NCBI GenBank assembly: GCA_008933055.1 | Contig: WBXK01000007.1 | Span: 1 to 34,501, forward strand | Reading direction: 5' to 3' | From: Verrucomicrobiota bacterium | Lineage (GTDB): Bacteria > Verrucomicrobiota > Verrucomicrobiia > Limisphaerales > JADLHS01 | Length of the DNA stretch: 34,501 nucleotides | Shown here: positions 1-7,297 of the stretch, piece after piece | Numbering within the stretch: the stretch's first letter is position 1 | How the letters are laid out: every line of letters starts with the position of its first letter | Notes under the pieces: generated by a model | What the model was told of the DNA's origin: nothing | Databases searched by the model: none | Seen by the model: only the letters and a program-made list of their open reading frames with translations | Made by a program: the position numbers and the translations under genes

Positions 1-1
1 A

Positions 2-1021
2 GGCCAGCCGACCATCCTGTTCATCGACGAAATCCATCGCTTCAACAAATCGCAGCAGGATATTTTGCTACCCGATGTCGAAAGTGGCGTCATCCGGCTC
101 ATCGGCGCGACCACGCACAATCCGTTTTTCTTCGTTAACTCCCCGCTGGTCTCGCGATCGCAAATCTTCGAGCTACGTCCGTTGACCGAGGAAGATTTGT
201 TCAACCTGCTCCAACGCGCCTTGCGTGACGAAGAACGCGGCGTCGGCTACCTGAAACTCGAAGCGGACGAGAAAGCCATCCGCCATCTCGCGACGATGGC
301 TGACGGAGACGCACGCAAATGCCTGAACGCGCTGGAAATTGCCGCGCTCACCACAAACCCCGGCGCGGACGGCGTCATACACATTGATCTCACCGTTGCC
401 GAGCAAAGCATCCAGAAGAAAGCCATCGTCTATGACGGCGATGGTGACGCTCACTACGACACGATCTCCGCCTTCATCAAATCTATGCGCGGCAGCGATC
501 CCGACGCCGCGCTCTACTGGCTGGCCAAGATGATACACGCTGGCGAAGACCCGCGGTTCATCACGCGCCGCATCGTCATCTGCGCTGCGGAAGATGTTGG
601 CCTCGCCGACCCCATGGCGCTCGTGCTGGCGAACGCCGCGCATCAGGCGGCGGAATTCATCGGCTGGCCGGAAGCGCGCATTCCCATCGCCGAAGCCACG
701 ATTTACATCGCCACCGCCAATAAGAGTAACAGCGCCTACAAAGCGATCGATGCCGCGCTGGAAGACGTCCGCTCCGGTCGCACCCTCGCCGTGCCCGAAC
801 ATCTGCGCGACGGTAGTTACTCTGGGGCGAAACGCCTCGGCCACGGCGTCGGCTACCAATACGCGCACGACGGCAAAGACCATTTTGTGGCGCAGGATTA
901 TCTCGGCGAGGACAAGCGCTACTACGAACCTACCGAACAAGGCGTGGAAAAGAAAATCAAGGAACGGTTAGATAATTGGCGGAAGCAGGCCGAATCCGCG
1001 CACAAAAAAACTGTGGGGTAA
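2..1021 (+). CDS. rarA: RarA/MgsA replication-associated recombination AAA+ ATPase (5' truncated)
   Basis: This is the C-terminal ~339 residues of RarA (MgsA/WRNIP1 family), a tetrameric AAA+ ATPase of the clamp-loader superfamily that acts at stalled replication forks with SSB. The frame is open from base 2, so the gene begins upstream of the window and the N-terminal ~100 residues with Walker A are missing. Visible are the Walker B segment (ILFIDEIHRFNK) at the very start, then sensor 1 (LIGATTHNPFF), the Leu-Arg-Pro-Leu segment, and the sensor 2/tetramerisation region, with the family-typical AAEDVGLADP and ending around YEPTEQGVEKKIKERL. The stop is TAA at 1019-1021. Identification is secure from these motifs. 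Nothing looks broken apart from truncation by the window edge. Confidence 0.95.
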   Translation, partial: GQPTILFIDEIHRFNKSQQDILLPDVESGVIRLIGATTHNPFFFVNSPLVSRSQIFELRPLTEEDLFNLLQRALRDEERGVGYLKLEADEKAIRHLATMADGDARKCLNALEIAALTTNPGADGVIHIDLTVAEQSIQKKAIVYDGDGDAHYDTISAFIKSMRGSDPDAALYWLAKMIHAGEDPRFITRRIVICAAEDVGLADPMALVLANAAHQAAEFIGWPEARIPIAEATIYIATANKSNSAYKAIDAALEDVRSGRTLAVPEHLRDGSYSGAKRLGHGVGYQYAHDGKDHFVAQDYLGEDKRYYEPTEQGVEKKIKERLDNWRKQAESAHKKTVG

Positions 1022-1199
1022 ATGGCGTTCTTCAAAAAACGTTATGGGTCTTCGATGGTGTCTATAGAAGCACGAATCTGAATTCAGCAAACGCATTATT
1101 TCTTTCGCCGCCTTAAATGGGGGGCGGGTTGGGGATTGCACTGAGCGTGATAGGGAAATGCTATGGGCTCGCCTCAAATAAAGAAATGAAATTTCCTCG

Positions 1200-1220
1200 T
1201 TGTGGATTGGCTATCCACAA
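1200..1220. terminator. Stem-loop between convergent genes, possible bidirectional terminator
   Basis: TTGTGGAT (1200-1207) and ATCCACAA (1213-1220) form a perfect 8-bp inverted repeat around a 5-nt loop. It lies downstream of both rarA (+) and the DedA gene (-), where a terminator is expected. There is no proper U-tract on either side, so it could be an operator-like palindrome instead. Nothing else was recognised in the 279-bp gap 1022-1300. Confidence 0.35.
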
Positions 1221-1300
1221 TTAATGGTTTAGCGACAGGTAAAAGTTACCCCCTGAAAAGCCTGTGATTGCTAAATTCTAAGTTTCTTCGTTAGTGAACG

Positions 1301-1978
1301 CTATTGATCAGCCGATTTCATAAGGCGATTTCGTTCACGTAAGAATTCAATAACAGCGGGTAGGATGGAGAGGAAAATGATCGCCAGTACGACCACGGAA
1401 AAGTTTTTCTTCACCCAAGGAAGGTTGCCGAAGAAATAGCCTATTGGTAACAGCAGGCCGATCCATAGCACCGCACCGCTGACATTGAAACCCATGAACC
1501 GTGAGTAGGTCATCTTGCCGATGCCTGCGATGAACGGCGCGAAGGTTCGAACGATGGGAACAAAGCGCGCAATGATTATGGTCTTGCCGCCGTAGCGTTC
1601 GTAGAAGTCATGCGTTTTTTGGATATGTTGCGGCTTGATTAGTCGCGGGAGTCTACGTGGCAGCGTGTCCCCAAACTTTTTACCTACCCAGTAATTTACA
1701 GAATCACCAAGAATGGCTGCCACTATCAGTGTAGGAAGTAATATCCAGATATTGAGTCCGTCCGGTCTAGCAGCGAGCGCCCCGACGGCGAATAGTAAAG
1801 AATCTCCTGGCAGAAATGGCGTCACCACTAGCCCTGTCTCGCAAAACACAATCAAGAAAAGAATGACATATAGCCACGGTCCGAACTGGGCCACCATATC
1901 GTCAAGATGCTTGCTCATGTGCAATATCAAATCTATGCACTTCTTCAGAAATTCCATGGGGCTGGAAGTTAGTGACAC
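1301..1978 (-). CDS. DedA family membrane protein
   Basis: A 225-residue integral membrane protein of the DedA/SNARE-associated family. Members are linked to lipid-carrier (undecaprenyl phosphate or phospholipid) flipping and envelope homeostasis; the substrate here cannot be told. Family hallmarks are visible: an ETGLVVTPFLPGDSLLF block near residues 46-62, a GDSVNYWVGKKFGD segment, and a (F/Y)xxxGGKTIIIARFVPIVRTFAPFIAG block around residues 128-152, which contains the conserved Arg and Pro residues of the re-entrant region. Several hydrophobic helices follow. The start is taken as GTG at 1978, preceded on the minus strand by GAGG about 4 nt upstream; an internal ATG at codon 8 has no such signal. 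It is transcribed away from the LAB_N gene across a ~98-bp divergent gap. Confidence 0.9.
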   Translation of the reverse strand: MSLTSSPMEFLKKCIDLILHMSKHLDDMVAQFGPWLYVILFLIVFCETGLVVTPFLPGDSLLFAVGALAARPDGLNIWILLPTLIVAAILGDSVNYWVGKKFGDTLPRRLPRLIKPQHIQKTHDFYERYGGKTIIIARFVPIVRTFAPFIAGIGKMTYSRFMGFNVSGAVLWIGLLLPIGYFFGNLPWVKKNFSVVVLAIIFLSILPAVIEFLRERNRLMKSADQ

Positions 1979-2076
1979 GAAGCCTCAAAGGGAAGATTGA
2001 ATTGCGCGTTGGTTTTGTTGCGCTGGGTGTTTTGCACTTCCCGTCAAGCGGGCTTGCGGTCTAACCTCTCGCCATC

Positions 2077-2502
2077 ATGGAGTTTTTCGCAATGATTGAT
2101 CGGTTGGGTGGCTTCACCGATGGGCGATTTTTCTGGATCGAGTGGCACTTCTGGAAGGTGATCGGCTGGTTGGGTAACCTCGTGTTCACGTCGCGCTTTA
2201 TCATCCAATGGATCGCCACGGAAAAAAAGAAACGCGTCGTAGTGCCGTCTGCCTTCTGGTGGTTGAGTCTTGTGGGGACTTTGCTGCTCTTGAGCTACGC
2301 GTTGTTCGGCAAGAAGGATTCAGTATTCATCTTCGCCTACGCGTTCTCGTGGATTCCTTACATCCGCAACCTTGTCATCCATCGTAGGCACAAAAAAGCG
2401 CACACGGCTTGTCCCGCGTGCGCCAATGTATGTGCGCCTGAATCCAATTTTTGTTCTGCGTGCGGCGCAAAGTTGCCGGAGGATTCGACCTCTGCGGGGT
2501 AA
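2077..2502 (+). CDS. LAB_N (lipid A biosynthesis N-terminal domain-like) membrane protein with C-terminal zinc ribbon
   Basis: A 141-residue protein. Residues ~20-105 match the LAB_N domain, known from the N-terminus of some lipid-A-disaccharide synthases and from small stand-alone membrane proteins: WHFWKVIGWLGNLVFTSRF, IQWIATEKKK, the P-SAFWWLSL helix and a SWIPYIRNL ending. Three membrane helices are apparent. Residues ~110-132 carry a CPAC...CSACG pair, a zinc-ribbon pattern, so the tail probably binds zinc in the cytoplasm. Function is not established; a role near lipid or sugar-lipid metabolism is inferred from the domain alone. There is no clear ribosome binding site. ATG at 2077 gives the longest form; ATG at 2092 is possible. 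It converges with the next gene across a 5-bp gap. Confidence 0.8.
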   Translation: MEFFAMIDRLGGFTDGRFFWIEWHFWKVIGWLGNLVFTSRFIIQWIATEKKKRVVVPSAFWWLSLVGTLLLLSYALFGKKDSVFIFAYAFSWIPYIRNLVIHRRHKKAHTACPACANVCAPESNFCSACGAKLPEDSTSAG

Positions 2503-2507
2503 GATTA

Positions 2508-2930
2508 CTACTTCTTGGGGGCGGCAGTCGGAGTGGCGACCGCTGGTTTCACAGAGGCGGGCGTTGCTGCGGGAGCAGTTGTTGGAGCGGGTGCACCGGG
2601 TTGACGTTGGACGTACTTGCCTAGCACGGCACCGAAGTCTGGATGGCCTTTTGCATAATCCATAAGTTGCGCGAGGAATTTATTAGCGATTGGATCCTGA
2701 GCCTTTGACGCCTCTGCCACCTGGGTCGCCTGCGGTCGGAGGAGTGTGAGTGCTTGACCATTCCGGCGGACTTCAAGCGCTAGAAAACCAGCTAGGCAGA
2801 CGGCTACGACCACCAACGCGACTCGTAATGAATGAGTCTGACGTTCGAGTTCGGCGAATTGTTGTTTGAGTTCGCTCAGCTCTGATGTGTCAGCAGTTTT
2901 TGACGGGGCGGAAATGTTTTGTTCGCTCAT
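2508..2930 (-). CDS. Small single-pass membrane protein, unknown function
   Basis: A 140-residue protein of no recognised family. Visible from N to C: a polar start, a short heptad-like helix at ~16-34 (ELSELKQQFAELERQ), one transmembrane helix at ~36-54, a predicted soluble helix containing LMDYAKGHPDFGAVL (~90-104), and a low-complexity Ala/Pro/Thr tail (~112-140). The LMDYAKGHPDFGAVL segment resembles CMEYSKRNPSIDPIL in the protein encoded just upstream, so the two are probably diverged paralogues. The gap between them is 24 bp on the same strand, suggesting one transcript. With the helix orientation unknown, the tail may lie in the periplasm. Confidence 0.6.
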   Translation of the reverse strand: MSEQNISAPSKTADTSELSELKQQFAELERQTHSLRVALVVVAVCLAGFLALEVRRNGQALTLLRPQATQVAEASKAQDPIANKFLAQLMDYAKGHPDFGAVLGKYVQRQPGAPAPTTAPAATPASVKPAVATPTAAPKK

Positions 2931-2954
2931 AAGAATAGAAAATTGGAATGGATC

Positions 2955-3227
2955 TTATTTGGCTGCTGGCTTCGTGCCAGCAGCTTTCGGTTTGAGGTTG
3001 TTGACTTCAAGGATCGGATCAATCGACGGATTACGTTTGCTGTATTCCATGCAGTCGGCGATCAAGCTGTTCAAGAACTGCTGCTTGTTCTGATACTCTA
3101 CGATCTTGGATTGCAGATTCCTTACTTCCCGTGTCTTGAAGAAGTATTGGATGGAGCAGACTGCCAGCGCGATGACTGCGATGGCCAGTGCCCAGTTAAG
3201 GATGGTTGTTGTTCCGTTTTTTTTCAT
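2955..3227 (-). CDS. Small single-pass membrane protein, paralogue of the downstream gene
   Basis: A 90-residue protein with one strong transmembrane helix (~8-30), a charged helix with coiled-coil character (~31-52), the segment CMEYSKRNPSIDPIL (~58-72) and a basic Lys/Ala/Pro tail. No family was recognised. The order TM helix, soluble helix, (M)(D/E)Y(A/S)K-x-(H/N)P segment and Ala/Pro-rich end is shared with the gene at 2508-2930, supporting a duplicated pair in one operon. The start ATG at 3227 lacks a clear Shine-Dalgarno. It is divergent from the Fur-family gene, and the 165-bp gap between them holds the regulator's promoter and a palindrome. Confidence 0.6.
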   Translation of the reverse strand: MKKNGTTTILNWALAIAVIALAVCSIQYFFKTREVRNLQSKIVEYQNKQQFLNSLIADCMEYSKRNPSIDPILEVNNLKPKAAGTKPAAK

Positions 3228-3337
3228 ATCAATTGTTTGACGAGTTTAGCGGCTCAAAGCGTTATGTCCATTGAGTTTTTAGGGACGAATCGAGTCAGGG
3301 CGCAATCATAAAAACATTGGGAGACGGTTTTATCTAT

Positions 3338-3352
3338 TTAGAATAATTCCAA
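3338..3352. promoter_or_regulatory. PerR/Fur-like operator palindrome
   Basis: A 7-1-7 inverted repeat, TTAGAAT-A-ATTCCAA, with 6 of 7 arm positions paired; one further flanking T/A pair extends it. It agrees with the PerR box consensus (TTATAATNATTATAA) at 12 of 14 defined positions. It ends three bases before the -35 of the Fur-family gene, so autoregulation of the regulator-suf transcript is a reasonable inference. It could also serve the divergent gene at 2955-3227. Confidence 0.55.
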
Positions 3353-3355
3353 ACA

Positions 3356-3383
3356 TTGACTCACAACTGTGGCTGGCTAGAAT
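3356..3383 (+). promoter_or_regulatory. Sigma70-type promoter for the fur-sufB-sufC operon
   Basis: TTGACT (3356-3361; 5/6 to consensus) and TAGAAT (3378-3383; 5/6) are separated by 16 bp. Transcription would begin only a few bases before the ATG at 3393, giving a nearly leaderless mRNA. That fits the absence of a ribosome binding site there. Confidence 0.65.
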
Positions 3384-3392
3384 GTTTTTTTG

Positions 3393-3830
3393 ATGACTCA
3401 GGTAGAGAACCGTAAGATTGAACGCGAACTGGGCGAGAGGCTGGCGACGAGCGGCTTTCGCTTCACGTCGCAGCGGCGGTGTGTCTATGACGTGCTGTTG
3501 CACAAGCTCGATCATCCGACGGCTGAAGACGTTTTCAGTCGTGCCAAGAAGGCGATGCCAGAGATTTCCCACGCCACAGTATATAACTGCCTTGATGCGC
3601 TCGTGGAATGTGGCTTGGCGCGTCAGGTCCATCTGGAGCGGGGCGCCACGCGGTATTGCCCGAATATGGAAGAGCATTGCCATTACATTTGCGATGAGTG
3701 TGGCGAGGTGTTCGATGTGATGCTGCCGACGGATGGCGCGTTGATGCCCAAGCCCAAAGGGTTTCAAGTGGATCACTACGATATCGCCGTCCACGGACTT
3801 TGCGCGGATTGCGCGCGGAAAAAGAAATAA
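3393..3830 (+). CDS. Fur-family (PerR-like) metal/peroxide-responsive regulator
   Basis: A 145-residue winged-helix repressor of the Fur superfamily. The DNA-binding part spans ~18-80 with a recognition helix SHATVYNCLDAL. The dimer/metal part has two CxxC pairs (C100/C103 and C137/C140) forming the structural zinc site. Candidate regulatory metal ligands by alignment to Bacillus PerR are H41 (in HPTAED), H95, H97 and D108. The position of PerR D85 is Cys89 (RYCPN), which is unusual. ATG 3393 is chosen over TTG 3390 because the promoter lies just upstream. sufB begins 6 bp after its stop, so the protein most likely controls Fe-S cluster assembly in response to iron or oxidants. Whether it senses Fe, Mn or peroxide cannot be read from sequence. 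Confidence 0.88.
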   Translation: MTQVENRKIERELGERLATSGFRFTSQRRCVYDVLLHKLDHPTAEDVFSRAKKAMPEISHATVYNCLDALVECGLARQVHLERGATRYCPNMEEHCHYICDECGEVFDVMLPTDGALMPKPKGFQVDHYDIAVHGLCADCARKKK

Positions 3831-3836
3831 ATTTTC

Positions 3837-5285
3837 ATGAGCACAGCGACCGACACAATCGAAGATCTGGTAAAGACGGAATACAAATACGGCTTCGTCA
3901 CGGACGTGGAGACGGAGTCCGCGCCGCCGGGATTAAGCGAGGACACCATCCGCATGATCTCGCGCAAGAAGAACGAGCCGGAGTGGTTGCTTGATTGGCG
4001 GCTCAAATCCTACCGCCATTGGCTCACGATGACCGAGCCGACGTGGCAGAAGGCGCATCACGAGAAGATTGATTATCAGGCCATTGTTTATTTTTCGCAG
4101 CCGAAGCCTAGGAAGGACGCGCCGAAGAGTCTGGATGAAGTTGATCCGAAGCTGCTCGAAACTTACGAGAAACTTGGCATTCCGTTGCGCGAACGAGGGC
4201 GGTTGGCGGGCGTGGCGGTGGACGCGATTTTCGACAGCGTATCTGTCGGCACGACATTTAAGAAGCAACTCGGCGAGAAGGGCGTGATCTTCTGTTCGTT
4301 CACCGAAGCGGTGCATGAACATCCTGAGTTGGTTAAAAAATATCTTGGGTCGGTCGTGCCCTACACGGATAATTTTTACGCAGCACTGAACTCGGCGGTC
4401 TTCACCGACGGTTCGTTCTGCTATATCCCAAAGGGCGTGCGCTGTCCCATGGAGCTTTCCACTTACTTCCGAATCAACGCGGCGAATACAGGGCAGTTCG
4501 AGCGCACACTCATCATCGCTGATGATGGAGCTCATGTGAGTTATCTCGAAGGTTGCACGGCACCGATGCGTGATGAAAATCAATTGCACGCCGCGGTCGT
4601 GGAACTCGTTGCGCTCGACGATGGCGAGATTAAATACTCGACGGTGCAGAACTGGTATCCCGGCGACGAGAACGGCAAGGGCGGCATCTACAATTTCGTC
4701 ACTAAGCGCGGTCTGTGCAAAGGCCGGAACTCTAAGATCACTTGGACTCAGGTTGAAACCGGTTCGGCGATCACTTGGAAATATCCGAGCTGCATTTTGC
4801 TTGGCGATAATTCCAAGGGGGAATTTTATTCCGTAGCGGTGACGAACAATTATCAGCAGGCTGACACCGGCACAAAGATGGTTCATATCGGGAAGAACAC
4901 GAGCAGCACTATCATCTCCAAGGGGATCTCGGCGGGGCACGGGCAGAACAGCTATCGTGGTCTGGTGAAAATTGCGAAGAGCGCTACTAATGCGCGGAAC
5001 TTTTCGCAGTGCGACTCGATGTTGATCGGGTCGAAGTGCGGCGCGCACACGTTCCCTTACATTGAGGTCAAGAACACCACCGCAAGCGTAGAGCATGAAG
5101 CCTCAACGTCGAAGATCGGCGAAGACCAGATTTTTTATTGCAACCAGCGCGGCATCGAAACGCAGGATGCAGTGAACATGATCGTGAACGGATTTTGCAA
5201 AGAAGTGTTCAAGGAGCTCCCCATGGAGTTTGCCGTGGAAGCGCAAAAACTGCTGGGGGTGAGTCTCGAAGGCAGCGTTGGATAA
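3837..5285 (+). CDS. sufB: Fe-S cluster assembly scaffold SufB
   Basis: At 482 residues this is close to the usual SufB length. SufB forms the core of the SufBCD scaffold that assembles [Fe-S] clusters in the cytoplasm with the ATPase SufC. Hallmarks: the N-terminal YKYGF and [16 protein letters not shown] blocks, [26 protein letters not shown], the parallel beta-helix core, and the C-terminal [12 protein letters not shown] block with Cys392, followed by [13 protein letters not shown] and [13 protein letters not shown]. The QCDS cysteine corresponds to the functionally important C-terminal cysteine of SufB. It starts with ATG 6 bp after the regulator's stop and is followed 10 bp later by sufC, so the three genes form one operon. 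No defects seen. Confidence 0.97.
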   Translation: MSTATDTIEDLVKTEYKYGFVTDVETESAPPGLSEDTIRMISRKKNEPEWLLDWRLKSYRHWLTMTEPTWQKAHHEKIDYQAIVYFSQPKPRKDAPKSLDEVDPKLLETYEKLGIPLRERGRLAGVAVDAIFDSVSVGTTFKKQLGEKGVIFCSFTEAVHEHPELVKKYLGSVVPYTDNFYAALNSAVFTDGSFCYIPKGVRCPMELSTYFRINAANTGQFERTLIIADDGAHVSYLEGCTAPMRDENQLHAAVVELVALDDGEIKYSTVQNWYPGDENGKGGIYNFVTKRGLCKGRNSKITWTQVETGSAITWKYPSCILLGDNSKGEFYSVAVTNNYQQADTGTKMVHIGKNTSSTIISKGISAGHGQNSYRGLVKIAKSATNARNFSQCDSMLIGSKCGAHTFPYIEVKNTTASVEHEASTSKIGEDQIFYCNQRGIETQDAVNMIVNGFCKEVFKELPMEFAVEAQKLLGVSLEGSVG

Positions 5286-5295
5286 AATTTAGACC

Positions 5296-6069
5296 ATGAG
5301 CAATCAACCTATTCTCGAAATCAAAAACCTCCACGCTGGCGTGGAGAATAAACAAATCCTCAAAGGCTTCAGCCTCACGATTTATCCTGGCGAAGTCCAT
5401 GCATTGATGGGCTTGAACGGCAGCGGCAAGAGCACCCTCGCGGCCATTTTGGCCGGTCGCGAAGGCTACGATGTGACCGAAGGCATTGTGAAATATCTCG
5501 GCAAAGATTTGCTGGAACTTGATCCTGAAGAGCGGGCCCGCGAGGGCGTTTTTCTCGCTTTCCAATATCCTGTCGAGATCCCTGGCGTGAACAGCACTTA
5601 CTTCCTCAAGGCCGCGTTGAATGAAGTTCGCAAGCACAAGGGGCAACCCGAACTCGATGCGATTGAATTCCTCGCGCTCGTTAAGGAAAAGGTGAAGCTG
5701 CTTGATTTGAACGATGATCTGCTCAAGCGTTCGGTCAACGAAGGTTTCTCGGGCGGAGAAAAGAAACGCGCCGAGATTTTCCAGATGGCCGTGCTCGAGC
5801 CAAAGCTCGCCATTCTCGACGAGACGGACTCCGGTCTGGACATTGACGCTCTCAAGGTTGTTTCCAGCGGCGTGAACAAACTCAAGCGCGCCGACTCTGC
5901 GCAACTCGTTATCACGCACTATCAACGTTTGCTGAATTACATCATCCCGGATCACGTTCATGTCATGGCAGATGGGCGTATCATCAAGTCCGGCGGCAAA
6001 GACCTTGCGCTGGAACTTGAAGCTCACGGGTACGATCGCATCGTTAAAGCGGCTGCAGTGACGGCGTGA
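5296..6069 (+). CDS. sufC: Fe-S cluster assembly ATPase SufC
   Basis: A 257-residue ABC ATPase that powers conformational change of the SufB(D) scaffold. Walker A is GLNGSGKST (G39-T47, catalytic Lys45), the ABC signature is FSGGEKKR (Ser152 region), Walker B ends LAILDETD (D175/E176), and the SufC-specific DSGLDIDAL follows; the usual ILDEIDSGLD reads LDETDSGLD here. The switch His lies in VITHYQRLL. It lies 10 bp after sufB and a strong terminator follows within 25 bp, so sufD, sufS and sufU/E are not in this operon. The usual SufD role must be met elsewhere in the genome or by a SufBC-only complex. Confidence 0.97.
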   Translation: MSNQPILEIKNLHAGVENKQILKGFSLTIYPGEVHALMGLNGSGKSTLAAILAGREGYDVTEGIVKYLGKDLLELDPEERAREGVFLAFQYPVEIPGVNSTYFLKAALNEVRKHKGQPELDAIEFLALVKEKVKLLDLNDDLLKRSVNEGFSGGEKKRAEIFQMAVLEPKLAILDETDSGLDIDALKVVSSGVNKLKRADSAQLVITHYQRLLNYIIPDHVHVMADGRIIKSGGKDLALELEAHGYDRIVKAAAVTA

Positions 6070-6090
6070 TTGGTTGCTCGAAGCATTTCA

Positions 6091-6120
6091 GGGCGGCCCC
6101 CAGTGGCCGCCCTTTTCCTT
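6091..6120 (+). terminator. Rho-independent terminator of the suf operon
   Basis: A perfect 8-bp GC stem, GGGCGGCC (6091-6098) / GGCCGCCC (6105-6112), with a 6-nt loop is followed immediately by TTTTCCTT. It lies 21 bp after the sufC stop. Confidence 0.9.
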
Positions 6121-6166
6121 TCCGTAAGCTTGCTGGCGTGGGTGTCGGCGGATTAGCCTGACACTG

Positions 6167-7297
6167 ATGCGTCTGTTGGACCGATATCTCCTGCGGGAAT
6201 TGCTCGCGCCGTTTGCTTACTGCCTCGGCGGCTTCCTCATGTTCTGGATCTCCTCTGATCTGTTCAAAGAGATGGGTGAATTCCAGAAAGCGCAGATGAC
6301 CCTCGGTGATATAGCCGAATATTATTTTGTTACCTCGCCGGAATTGATCTCAATCGTCCTCCCGGTCGCGCTCCTGCTCGCAATGCTCTACGCATTGACG
6401 CAACACGCGCGGCACAACGAGATCACCGCCATGCGCGCCGCAGGCATCGGTTTGTGGCGGCTAGCCTTGCCGTATCTGGTCACGGGCTTTTTTTTAAGCG
6501 TCGCTCTGTTTGTCATCAATGAATTGTGGTCGCCCGATGCCGATGTGCGCGGAGAATTCATCAAAGCTCGACACGCCCAGAAAGGAGGAGTCAAAAGCGA
6601 TCCGAGCCTCGTGCAGAACCTTGGATTCGTCAACGCCCGCGACGGACGCAACTGGACCATCAAGTTGTTCAACACCGAAACGATGGAGATGACTCAGCCT
6701 GTTGTTATCTCGACGGAGAGGGACGGTTCGCAACTTTCACTTTACGCGAGCAGCGCGGTCCGTAGTAATGGCATGTGGTTCTTTTTTTATGTGCGCGAAT
6801 TCAGGGGCGATCCCGGCTCTAAGACTGCGCCCGTGCCAACGATTCAAGCCGACGTAATGCCGCGTCCGGATTTCAACGAGACGCCGGACGAAATCCGCAG
6901 CGAATTGCGGATCAAGGCTCGGATGGTCGCAAAGAATCGTCACAATAAGAAAGACATCCCGCTTGCGGAGATTAAAGATTACGTCGCCATCCATCCGAAC
7001 ATCAGTGGCGCGGAAAAATCGTGGCTCGACACCATGATGCATAGTCGCATCGCGGGTCCGTGGAAATGTCTAGTGGTGGTGCTTATTGCGCTGCCGTTCG
7101 GCGCAGCGGCAGGCGCGCGGCGGAATGTTTTCGCGGGAGTCGCAGGCAGTATCGTGATTTGCTTTGCGTACTTTGTGCTGACGGAGATCAGTCTTGCAGG
7201 TGGCACAGCGGGGACGATTCCTCCGTGGCTTGCGGGTTGGTTGCCTAACATGGCATTTACATGGTTGGCTGTCTGGCTTACAAGGAGGGCGAGATGA
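6167..7297 (+). CDS. LptF/LptG-family lipopolysaccharide export permease
   Basis: A 376-residue inner-membrane permease of the YjgP/YjgQ (LptF/LptG) family, half of the LptB2FG ABC exporter that extracts LPS from the inner membrane and feeds the LptC-A-D bridge. The layout is typical: three N-terminal helices (~10-32, 56-78, 98-120) with RYLLRELLAPF, the ITAMRAAG coupling-helix motif near 85-92, a large periplasmic beta-jellyroll (~125-285), and three C-terminal helices with PWKCLVVVLIALPFGAAAGARRN. Whether it is LptF or LptG cannot be decided, and no partner or LptB lies in the window. ATG 6167 has no good ribosome site. Its stop overlaps the start of the kinase gene (ATGA), implying translational coupling. 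Confidence 0.88.
   Translation: MRLLDRYLLRELLAPFAYCLGGFLMFWISSDLFKEMGEFQKAQMTLGDIAEYYFVTSPELISIVLPVALLLAMLYALTQHARHNEITAMRAAGIGLWRLALPYLVTGFFLSVALFVINELWSPDADVRGEFIKARHAQKGGVKSDPSLVQNLGFVNARDGRNWTIKLFNTETMEMTQPVVISTERDGSQLSLYASSAVRSNGMWFFFYVREFRGDPGSKTAPVPTIQADVMPRPDFNETPDEIRSELRIKARMVAKNRHNKKDIPLAEIKDYVAIHPNISGAEKSWLDTMMHSRIAGPWKCLVVVLIALPFGAAAGARRNVFAGVAGSIVICFAYFVLTEISLAGGTAGTIPPWLAGWLPNMAFTWLAVWLTRRAR
7282..7288 (+). promoter_or_regulatory. Strong Shine-Dalgarno deciding the kinase start
   Basis: AAGGAGG lies inside the last codons of the permease gene, 5 nt before ATG 7294. It is the clearest ribosome binding site in the window and sets the histidine kinase start at 7294 rather than the upstream in-frame ATG at 7261. 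Confidence 0.85.

Noticed and set aside
173-940. Long minus-strand ORF inside rarA
   Set aside because: Shadow of the real plus-strand gene, which has clear RarA motifs over the same span; the antisense translation resembles no family.
3933-5096. 387-codon minus-strand ORF inside sufB
   Set aside because: SufB is unambiguous on the plus strand; the antisense frame is a by-product of GC-biased codon use.
7261-7293. Upstream ATG as start of the histidine kinase
   Set aside because: The strong AAGGAGG at 7282-7288 is correctly spaced for ATG 7294, and the extra codons overlap the permease C-terminus.
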